Assembly (NCBI GenBank): GCA_937942935.1
Contig: CALDGT010000439.1
Location: 1 to 6,785 of the forward strand
Length of the DNA: 6,785 nucleotides
Source: an uncultured Chloroflexota bacterium
GTDB taxonomy: Bacteria; Chloroflexota; Anaerolineae; Aggregatilineales; Phototrophicaceae
Direction: 5' to 3'
Part shown: positions 1-5,130 of the stretch, one piece after another
Layout of the letters: each line of letters opens with the position of its first letter
Numbering within the stretch: position 1 is the first letter of the stretch
Notes under the pieces: generated by a model
The model's database searches: none
What the model saw: only the letters and a program-made list of their open reading frames with translations
Told to the model about the DNA's origin: nothing
Position numbers and translations under genes: made by a program

Positions 1-178
1 AAAAGCTAGAATCTAAATTGATAGGCATAACCATTATCCTTTACTATAGGTGTGCGATGTTATATTGCTCTGTGTGTTTATTTCACTCACTATATCAAGT
101 TATCATGAGCCTAAGTTAATCTTAAAATGATTCATTGCTTAGTAAAACTTGCACAAATCCTATCGTGATGAATTGGCA

Positions 179-208
179 ATTACACTTTTATGCGTTAGCG
201 ATTATCAT
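179..208 (+). promoter_or_regulatory. Candidate promoter of the aminotransferase gene
   Basis: A TATCAT hexamer (203-208) matches the -10 consensus at five of six positions. It is preceded at 18 bp by ATTACA (179-184), a four-of-six match to TTGACA. Transcription would start near 215, leaving a leader of about 30 nt before the TTG start at 247. The -10 lies inside a TTATCATGA word that recurs at 100-108 and 3036-3044. The region is AT-rich, so chance matches are likely. The rest of 1-178 shows no gene, no RNA gene and no clear terminator. Confidence 0.3.
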
Positions 209-236
209 GATTACATATTGTTGAATCAATCTTTTT

Positions 237-241
237 GGAGG
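237..241 (+). promoter_or_regulatory. Shine-Dalgarno site that sets the TTG start at 247
   Basis: GGAGG is followed by the 5-nt spacer ATAAA and then TTG at 247. An alternative in-frame TTG at 235 overlaps this site and has no ribosome site of its own, so translation should begin at 247. The upstream choice would add four spurious residues. Confidence 0.85.
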
Positions 242-246
242 ATAAA

Positions 247-1560
247 TTGGCAGACCAAATCAATCTTGATAGTCCAGAATTTGCAGTACCAGAGGCAAAT
301 CGGATTGTGGTGAATAATTACCCAAGCCAGATGATGCCCATCCCTGCCTCGCGCATGTTTGAAATTAAAAAGGCACTCGCTACTTATAAGCAAAATTTTG
401 GTTCAGATGCTCCTGCTTATGATGCTTCTCAAGGGGATGGTGGTGCAAGCCTGCCCGGTGTTCCTCAAAATATTTTAGAGCGTGCTTTCCAATTACAAGT
501 GGAACATGGCACAGCGTATGACATGCCCTATGGCACAGATTTATTTCGGAAGGTGACAGCCGAACATTATTGGCAACTCGATTCTTCATCAGGGTGGGGA
601 CCCAATAATATTATTTTTGTGCAAGGTGGGCGTGATGGGTTAAATAAAGCCTATTCTGCCATGATTGCGCTTGGCTATGGCAATGTCGGCGATGTTTTGG
701 TTGTGAGCCGTGTCCCTTGGGTTAGTTACAACTGGGGTCCGTATGGTTTGGGGTTGAATGTTGTTTACGCGCCCGGTAGACCAGAAAATGGCTGGAGTTA
801 TACCCCAGAAAGTATCAAACTGACGGCTGAATATGTCAAATCGCAAGGGCGGAATATCGCGGGCATCGTCATCACCTCCCCAGATAACCCAACAGGTCGC
901 ACCATTTCGGTAGATGAACAAGTCGCATTGGCAAAATCGGCACTCGAAAATGGTATCGCTTTTGTGTTATTCGATTGGATTTATCATTGGGTGACAGATG
1001 GTGGTCATAACGATATTAATGCCGTCCTCAAAGCCTTTACCGCAGAAGAACGCAAACGCCTCATCTTTTTAGATGGCATCACCAAGAGCTTAGGCGGGTC
1101 GAATGTCCGTAGCGCCCATTTGGTCGCAGATGAAGCCGTTGTCAAATATGTGAATACGGTTGCATCTCATGGGATTGTGCCAAGTTTTTATGCCCAAGCG
1201 GTGGCGATTGCCGCCTATGAAATGGGCTTTGAAAAAGCCGCCGCATCTATTATTGAACCCTGCAAATTAAGCCGTCAGGCAATGCGGGAAGCATTAAAAC
1301 AATCCGATACCCCATATATTATGGGTGATGGTTATTATGCCTTTATTGATTGTACCCGTTATATTGAAGCAGGTGGTTTTGGCGATTCTGCGGGCTTGGG
1401 GACATATTTGGGTGAAAAATATGGGATTACTGTTGTACCCGGTGTCCATTTTTCTAAAGCAGGGGCAAATTGGGTGCGCTTCTCGTATGCTTTGCCAGAA
1501 GAACGCACCAAAAAAGCCATTGCCCGTTTCTATGAAGGGTTAAAAAGTCTAATCAAATAA
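247..1560 (+). CDS. Class I/II PLP-dependent aminotransferase (aspartate aminotransferase fold)
   Basis: A 437-residue cytosolic enzyme expected to transfer an amino group between an amino acid and a 2-oxo acid through pyridoxal phosphate. The fold-type I signature is complete: a VQGG phosphate-cup region near 125, PWVSY near 157-161 (like the PYWVSY cofactor-stacking segment of class I-gamma aspartate aminotransferases), NPTG at 214-217, D243 and Y246 in DWIY, the Schiff-base lysine K280 in ITKSLGG, R288 eight residues later, and the carboxylate-binding arginine R411 in NWVRFSY. Spacings match E. coli AspC N194, D222, Y225, K258, R266 and R386. Length is slightly above the usual 390-400 because of an N-terminal extension of roughly 30 residues. 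The start is a TTG with GGAGG 5 nt upstream. The gene stands alone and converges on the WD40 gene, so context gives no pathway. Substrate specificity cannot be read from the sequence, and a specific name such as aspC is not justified. Confidence 0.93.
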   Translation: MADQINLDSPEFAVPEANRIVVNNYPSQMMPIPASRMFEIKKALATYKQNFGSDAPAYDASQGDGGASLPGVPQNILERAFQLQVEHGTAYDMPYGTDLFRKVTAEHYWQLDSSSGWGPNNIIFVQGGRDGLNKAYSAMIALGYGNVGDVLVVSRVPWVSYNWGPYGLGLNVVYAPGRPENGWSYTPESIKLTAEYVKSQGRNIAGIVITSPDNPTGRTISVDEQVALAKSALENGIAFVLFDWIYHWVTDGGHNDINAVLKAFTAEERKRLIFLDGITKSLGGSNVRSAHLVADEAVVKYVNTVASHGIVPSFYAQAVAIAAYEMGFEKAAASIIEPCKLSRQAMREALKQSDTPYIMGDGYYAFIDCTRYIEAGGFGDSAGLGTYLGEKYGITVVPGVHFSKAGANWVRFSYALPEERTKKAIARFYEGLKSLIK

Positions 1561-1571
1561 AAATCAATTGT

Positions 1572-1599
1572 ATGAGGGTGCAACCTATTGCGCCCTCAT
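1572..1599 (-). terminator. Hairpin between convergent genes, probably a terminator in both directions
   Basis: Twelve base pairs (1572-1583 with 1588-1599, one G-T wobble) close a CCTA tetraloop between the two convergent stop codons. On the minus strand the stem is followed about ten bases later by TTTTTATTT (read across 1563-1555). A second short helix (AATCA 1562-1566 with TGATT 1600-1604) could bring the T-run next to the structure. On the plus strand the stem is followed by TGATTACCCC, a poor T-tract. It is therefore better as the WD40 terminator, with weaker use by the aminotransferase transcript. The WD40 stop codon overlaps the outer helix. Confidence 0.75.
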
Positions 1600-1602
1600 T
1601 GA

Positions 1603-2670
1603 TTACCCCTCTAAATTCCAAACTCGTGCTTTACCGTCCCAACCCCATGTGAGCAAGCGTGTTTCATCCCCATTCAAAATTGCACCACTGACCAAATTAT
1701 CATGCAAGGCTTGGCGAATTAAATCACCTGTCTCGACATCCCAGACATAAGCGAATTGATATGCCCATGTGACTAATTTTGTGCCATCAGTGTTCAAATT
1801 TGCGCCTGTCACCCAATCGGTGTGCTTGAATTGTAATAATTGGTTTCCGCTTGCAACATCCCATAATCGGGCGGTTTCATCGGCGCCCCATGTCAGTAAT
1901 TGTGTATCATTCATCACCCACTTTGCTCCGATGACGAAGGTTCGTGTGTGGCGGACAGTATCTACACGCCGTATTTCATCACCAGCCACTAACCATAAAA
2001 TCACACCACTATCTGCGCCCCAACTGACAAATCGTGTTGCGTCTGTGGTTTGTGCTATGCCTGTTGTCTCTTCTGGGAATGTGTATGTCATGATATTTTC
2101 TTGTGAATCTAAATCCCAAATCGTTAGGTGGTTAGTCTCATCTAAGACCAGCATTTGTGATTCATCCACACTCCATTGTGCAGATAATATGGCTTCTGGA
2201 GATTCTTGGGCGAATATCCCATCCGAAAATGTTTGGTCGCGCACCGTTTGAATGTTTAAGATATGGTCATCATAAAAGACAAAGGCTGTACCGTCACTTT
2301 TCCAGAATCCATTTTTGACAGCCTTGTTCGTAGCAAATTTGTCTGTGATTATGCCCAGTTCTGTATTGATTAACAGCAGTTCGTTATTAATTGTCCACGC
2401 AACAATGTGAGATTTATCTGGATTCCATGATGCCCCACTAATTGAATTATCGTATATCATTTCCCAAATGACATCGCCCGATTGTGCATCGCTCATGCGG
2501 ATTGTCCCATCATCAGATGTGGTCAAAATGCGGGTGTAGGTGTTATCCCAATTGGCATAAGTAACTCGTTCATCGTGGATGATATCTAATTCAGAAATAT
2601 ACGATTGGGCGCTGGTGGGGTGGGGCAGGGAAAATATCACGAAGGTGAAAAAAATTAAAATCCATTTCAT
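1603..2670 (-). CDS. Secreted WD40-repeat beta-propeller protein
   Basis: A 355-residue exported protein of unknown specific role. Residues 1-21 form a signal peptide (K2, then a hydrophobic stretch to about 15, with a T-S-A cleavage site before Q22). The remainder is almost entirely WD40-like repeats, beginning near residues 37, 77, 118, 161, 203, 244, 287 and 327. Each carries an inner strand ending in a W/L position, an L-x-x-W-G or similar second strand, a third strand such as ARLWDV or AYVWDV, and a turn with G before the outer strand. Blades 6 to 8 are the best conserved. The last repeat ends at RVWNLEG without a fourth strand, which the N-terminal segment before residue 36 could supply as 'velcro' closure, giving eight blades. 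Such propellers are usually interaction platforms, and no catalytic site is visible. The ATG start has GAGG (2681-2684) 10 nt upstream. The gene appears monocistronic with its own promoter. Confidence 0.88.
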   Translation of the reverse strand: MKWILIFFTFVIFSLPHPTSAQSYISELDIIHDERVTYANWDNTYTRILTTSDDGTIRMSDAQSGDVIWEMIYDNSISGASWNPDKSHIVAWTINNELLLINTELGIITDKFATNKAVKNGFWKSDGTAFVFYDDHILNIQTVRDQTFSDGIFAQESPEAILSAQWSVDESQMLVLDETNHLTIWDLDSQENIMTYTFPEETTGIAQTTDATRFVSWGADSGVILWLVAGDEIRRVDTVRHTRTFVIGAKWVMNDTQLLTWGADETARLWDVASGNQLLQFKHTDWVTGANLNTDGTKLVTWAYQFAYVWDVETGDLIRQALHDNLVSGAILNGDETRLLTWGWDGKARVWNLEG

Positions 2671-2699
2671 GCGGGTATATCCTCATATAGCCGATACTT

Positions 2700-2729
2700 T
2701 TTATACCCTACACCAATATCGAAAAACAA
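2700..2729 (-). promoter_or_regulatory. Promoter of the WD40 gene
   Basis: On the minus strand TTGTTT (2729-2724) lies 18 bp before TATAAA (2705-2700), a five-of-six -10 match. Transcription would start near 2693, about 22 nt before the ATG. The -35 is part of the 3' arm and T-tract of the terminator of the upstream small gene, so the two elements physically overlap. Confidence 0.55.
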
Positions 2730-2764
2730 ACAAGGCGACCTATTGGTGTGGTCGCCCTGTTTGT
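2722..2764 (-). terminator. Intrinsic terminator of the 57-residue protein gene
   Basis: ACAAACA-A-GGCGACC (2726-2740) pairs with GGTCGCC-C-TGTTTGT (2750-2764), 14 base pairs with one internal A-C mismatch, around the 9-nt loop 2741-2749. On the minus strand the stem runs straight into a T-run (complement of 2722-2725 plus T from the stem). It starts 15 nt past the stop codon at 2780. On the plus strand no T-tract follows, so it serves the minus-strand gene. The loop is exactly complementary to 2710-2718 downstream. Confidence 0.85.
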
Positions 2765-2779
2765 CGGTGAGAATTTTGA

Positions 2780-2953
2780 TTAGTCTTGTGCAGGGTTGTC
2801 ATCGTGACTTTCCTCTGTGTGGCGTTGGCGCTTGTCGAGGCGGAAAGCGTTTGCAATTTGCTTAACTGCATTTTCGATGCTTTTTCGCTCTGCTTGTTCG
2901 ACAATTCGCTGATGCTCTACAGAAGCCACAAACTCATTCAAAAGAGTGTTCAT
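2780..2953 (-). CDS. Small charged helical protein of unknown function (57 aa)
   Basis: The family is not recognised. The 57-residue product has an N-terminal part (about 1-40) rich in A, E, K, I, V and Q, with no proline or glycine. It looks like one long amphipathic or coiled-coil-prone helix. The tail is strongly hydrophilic and probably disordered, starting with a basic KRQRH patch at 41-45 and ending in acidic residues. There is no signal peptide, membrane segment or cysteine. It is judged real because of its signals: GAGGAG (2969-2964) 10 nt before the ATG at 2953, a TTGACA promoter further upstream, and a strong intrinsic terminator just after the stop. Longer in-frame starts at 2971 and 3028 are less likely, because the first overlaps the ribosome site. 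It is a single-gene unit between the WD40 gene and rpe, so neighbours do not indicate a role. A soluble oligomer or a partner-binding small protein is possible but only a guess. Confidence 0.7.
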   Translation of the reverse strand: MNTLLNEFVASVEHQRIVEQAERKSIENAVKQIANAFRLDKRQRHTEESHDDNPAQD

Positions 2954-3000
2954 AATGATGTTGCTCCTCATGTCATAATTATTTATTAGGGTTCTCATTG

Positions 3001-3024
3001 GGTCACAAAAGTTTATTGTGAACC
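3001..3024 (-). repeat. Inverted repeat at the 5' end of the small gene's leader
   Basis: GGTCACAA (3001-3008) is complementary to TTGTGAACC (3016-3024) apart from one extra base, with a 7-nt spacer. It lies just after the predicted transcription start (about 3026), so it could be a 5'-end mRNA hairpin or a dimeric repressor operator. No known operator consensus is recognised. Confidence 0.5.
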
Positions 3025-3032
3025 ACACCTAT

Positions 3033-3062
3033 ACCTTATCATGATTCGCACAAGAATGTCAA
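3033..3062 (-). promoter_or_regulatory. Promoter of the small protein gene
   Basis: On the minus strand a perfect TTGACA (3062-3057) is followed at 18 bp by TAAGGT (3038-3033). A TG dinucleotide one base upstream makes an extended -10. TAAGGT keeps the first, second and last bases of TATAAT. The predicted start is near 3026, giving a leader of about 70 nt. Confidence 0.55.
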
Positions 3063-3172
3063 TAGAACAATGTTAAAGGTTTTTTAAGGGTCAGATAGGG
3101 GCAGAGGGTAAAAGTATAAATTGAGGGATAAAGTGTGTTTAGTATCGTTATAACTGTCAAATAATGAGTGTT

Positions 3173-3207
3173 AACTGTGCGAAAATAGCCGATTTTTTCG
3201 CACAGTT
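3173..3207 (-). terminator. Perfect 13-bp stem-loop downstream of rpe
   Basis: AACTGTGCGAAAA (3173-3185) pairs perfectly with TTTTCGCACAGTT (3195-3207) around a 9-nt loop. The first stem base lies 9 nt after the rpe stop codon. On the minus strand the stem is followed by AACACTCATT, without a real T-tract, so it is not a textbook intrinsic terminator. It may stabilise the rpe mRNA 3' end, act as a T-tract-less terminator, or be a palindromic protein site. No plus-strand gene ends here. Confidence 0.5.
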
Positions 3208-3216
3208 GGGTATTTG

Positions 3217-3894
3217 TTATAGGGTGGCGGTAGCGAGGGTTTTCTTAAGCCGAGAGATGCCTTCTGATACTGGAAACTGTGTATTAAAAACAGCAGACCC
3301 AACCACCATAATATTTGCGCCTGCTTGGGCGGCACTCATAATGGTTTGGGCATTAATTCCACCATCTACTTCTAGGTCTATATGGTGATGCAAATTCCCA
3401 ATCATGGCGCGGAGTTCTGCGACCTTAGACATCATTTCTGGGATAAATTCTTGTCCGCCAAACCCCGGATTCACCGTCATCACCAGCACTTGGTCAACAA
3501 ATGGCAAAATGGTTTCGAGGGCATTAGCAGGGGTATGTGGGTTAATTGCCACACCAGCCATACAGCCTAGTGCTTTAATTGTCATGATGGTGCGGTGCAA
3601 ATGATGGTCTGCTTCGTAGTGGACGGTGATTCTATCTGCACCTGCGCGGGCAAATGATTCGATATGCAAGTGTGGTTGCATAATCATTAGGTGAACATCT
3701 AGTGGCAATTGTGTGATACGTCGTAACGCCTCTACGACAATTCCCCCCATGGTGATATTGGGGACAAATTGACCATCCATCACATCAATATGAATCATAT
3801 CTGCGCCATTGGCTTCTGCATCTTGGACTTGTTCCCCAAGACGTGCAAAATCGGCGGCTAAAACAGAGGGTGCCAAGTGAATAATTTTGTGCAT
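3217..3894 (-). CDS. rpe: Ribulose-phosphate 3-epimerase
   Basis: A 225-residue cytosolic TIM-barrel enzyme that interconverts D-ribulose 5-phosphate and D-xylulose 5-phosphate in the pentose phosphate (or Calvin) pathway. Family motifs are all present: APSVLAADF at 8-16 with S10, the metal and catalytic segment HIDVMDG at 35-41 (H35, D37), DVHLMI at 66-71 (H68, M70), VNPGFGGQ at 142-148, EVDGGI at 175-180 with D177 as second catalytic acid, and the phosphate-binding GSAVF at 199-203. H35, D37, H68 and D177 form the expected metal site. Length is typical for the family. ATG at 3894 is chosen over ATG at 3900 because a GGGA-type ribosome site (3905-3902) sits 7-8 nt from the former but only about 2 nt from the latter. 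The gene is monocistronic, transcribed divergently from the CPBP protease gene. Nothing unusual is seen in the protein. Confidence 0.97.
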   Translation of the reverse strand: MHKIIHLAPSVLAADFARLGEQVQDAEANGADMIHIDVMDGQFVPNITMGGIVVEALRRITQLPLDVHLMIMQPHLHIESFARAGADRITVHYEADHHLHRTIMTIKALGCMAGVAINPHTPANALETILPFVDQVLVMTVNPGFGGQEFIPEMMSKVAELRAMIGNLHHHIDLEVDGGINAQTIMSAAQAGANIMVVGSAVFNTQFPVSEGISRLKKTLATATL

Positions 3895-3901
3895 AAACAT
3901 A

Positions 3902-3906
3902 TCCCA
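3902..3906 (-). promoter_or_regulatory. Ribosome binding site favouring the rpe start at 3894
   Basis: The minus strand reads TGGGA (3906-3902), then ATGTTTATG. Spacing to the second ATG (3894) is about 7 nt. Spacing to the first (3900) is too short for initiation, so the two-residue-longer form is unlikely. Confidence 0.6.
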
Positions 3907-3907
3907 A

Positions 3908-3934
3908 ATGGTGAATTGTCATTATTTCACCCAT
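3908..3934. repeat. Inverted repeat overlapping the rpe transcription start
   Basis: ATGGTGAA (3908-3915) is complementary to TTCACCCAT (3926-3934) with one extra C, around a 10-nt spacer. It covers the end of the rpe -10 box and the predicted start near 3926, a position suited to an operator or a leader hairpin. Confidence 0.35.
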
Positions 3935-3963
3935 TATAACCCAAATTCCCCTTATAGCCACAA
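3933..3963 (-). promoter_or_regulatory. Promoter of rpe
   Basis: The minus strand carries a perfect TATAAT (3938-3933). The best -35 is TTGTGG (3963-3958) at 19 bp, a weak and slightly over-spaced match. The start would be near 3926, with a leader of about 30 nt. Confidence 0.5.
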
Positions 3964-3975
3964 GTTAGGCGAATG

Positions 3976-3984
3976 TGGTATCCT
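3976..3984 (+). promoter_or_regulatory. Candidate extended -10 promoter of the CPBP operon
   Basis: TGGTATCCT (3976-3984) gives an extended -10 (TG, one base, then TATCCT, four of six). No convincing -35 lies 16-18 bp upstream. It is back to back with the rpe promoter, so the two polymerase sites overlap within about 60 bp. Confidence 0.3.
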
Positions 3985-4017
3985 TTAGGGGATGAGTTAC
4001 AGAATTGAGTGTTATCT

Positions 4018-5127
4018 ATGTCTATAGTTTTGATATTATATGTTGCCATCATTGGCTATATCTATTACACCATTTATTTTGCAAATCATACTGATTTATT
4101 GGTCAGTCGAATGAGCGCGGGCGACCACTCCGATACCGCCTATTTAGTCGCTTTAGATGCTCGTTTAGCGATGATGCGCTCATTGCTGTATGTGGCGGTG
4201 TCATTTATTAGCTTATTTATCCCCTACTTGTTGTTGAATGCGTCTGCAAGTGCCAACGCAGAACAATTTTTAGAGCAGGGGATTGTTGTCCCACAGATAG
4301 ATACCACCACGGTGGTTATTGGTATTGCCATGACCATCATCATGACAGGTTTTGGATTTCAGACAGTGAGTTCAACCCCGTTTCGGATGGCGATTGCCAA
4401 ACGGATACCCGCCTATAAGCCCGATTCTTGGGTGCATAATACCGCCATCCTCATGATGTTATTGCTGATGACTGCCCAATTTATCCTCTTTTTATCACAA
4501 GGTGGTACAGAGGCGATGGCGCAATCTATTCAAGAAAATGGGGCAGATGTGGTTAGTTTGCTCATTCAACTGTGGTTGCAGGTGATAGCGGCATTTTTGG
4601 GCATTGGATGGGCAATTCGGCGTGATTGGACGAGTGCGCTCAATCGGCTTGGATTACGGATTCCCACCCGCCAAGATTGGCTATGGGGTATTGGTGGCGG
4701 ACTTGGTTTATTGCTCATTTTGTGGATATTTGGCTTGGTGATGAGCCTGATTGTCGCCTTATTATTTCCAGACCAAATCGAATCGGTAGAAGCGATGAAT
4801 CAGGCAAATGATAGCATTGCTATCGTTTTTTCGACTATTCCTCTGGCTCTTTTATTGTCCTCAACGGCGGCAATTGGCGAAGAAATTCTGTTTAGAGGGG
4901 CATTACAACCTATTTTTGGCAATGTCGCCATCAGCATTTTTTTTGCCTCACTCCATACCCAAAGTTTATTATCTCCTGCCATCATTTTGTTGTTTGCGAT
5001 TTCGATAGGTTTGGGCATCATACGGAAACGTGCCAGCACCTCTGCCGCCATCATCGCCCATTTTATTTATAATTTTGCACAATTGTTGATAGCTATCCTA
5101 CTTGTATCTTCAGTAGGGGGAATTTGA
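4018..5127 (+). CDS. CPBP-family intramembrane metalloprotease (Abi/CAAX protease-like)
   Basis: A 369-residue polytopic inner-membrane protein of the CPBP (Rce1-like, formerly Abi) family. The C-terminal domain carries the family motifs: EEILFR at 288-293 (EExxxR), FASLH at 309-313 (FxxxH) and HFIYN at 348-352 (HxxxN), so the glutamates and histidines needed for catalysis are intact. Hydrophobic segments are seen near 1-21, 54-76, 99-117, 142-162, 181-200, 223-250, 269-285, 303-315, 319-335 and 343-364. The N-terminal half (to about 215) is less conserved and probably family-specific. The start is uncertain. ATG 4018 has only a weak GAG 8 nt upstream; GTG 4009 is directly preceded by an in-frame TGA at 4006, and no longer form is possible. 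It is the first gene of a tight operon with the next gene 3 nt after its stop. Bacterial members have roles ranging from peptide maturation and bacteriocin self-immunity to unknown membrane proteolysis. The substrate here is not evident. Confidence 0.9.
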   Translation: MSIVLILYVAIIGYIYYTIYFANHTDLLVSRMSAGDHSDTAYLVALDARLAMMRSLLYVAVSFISLFIPYLLLNASASANAEQFLEQGIVVPQIDTTTVVIGIAMTIIMTGFGFQTVSSTPFRMAIAKRIPAYKPDSWVHNTAILMMLLLMTAQFILFLSQGGTEAMAQSIQENGADVVSLLIQLWLQVIAAFLGIGWAIRRDWTSALNRLGLRIPTRQDWLWGIGGGLGLLLILWIFGLVMSLIVALLFPDQIESVEAMNQANDSIAIVFSTIPLALLLSSTAAIGEEILFRGALQPIFGNVAISIFFASLHTQSLLSPAIILLFAISIGLGIIRKRASTSAAIIAHFIYNFAQLLIAILLVSSVGGI

Positions 5128-5130
5128 ACC

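Noticed and set aside
1..234. Possible RNA gene or end of an upstream gene in the first 234 bases
   Set aside because: No cloverleaf, no strong hairpin with a T-tract and no open frame with a ribosome site. It reads as AT-rich intergenic sequence.
1769..2251. Long plus-strand open frame (160 codons) antisense to the WD40 gene
   Set aside because: The opposite strand has clear WD40 repeats, signal peptide and ribosome site. This product is rich in Ser, Val, Asn and Cys in a shadow-like pattern without a ribosome site.
2786..2989. Plus-strand frame with a signal-peptide-like N-terminus (67 aa)
   Set aside because: It lies fully antisense to the 57-aa gene, starts at a TTG without a properly spaced ribosome site, and has no promoter or terminator of its own.
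3164..3388. Plus-strand open frame of 74 codons over the stem-loop and the end of rpe
   Set aside because: It is mostly antisense to rpe, has no ribosome site, and its product shows no family resemblance.
3992..4017. ATG at 3992 as a possible start of the CPBP protein or a leader peptide
   Set aside because: It is out of frame with the CPBP gene (17 nt from GTG 4009), and the frame of the gene has a TGA at 4006. No meaningful leader peptide is seen.
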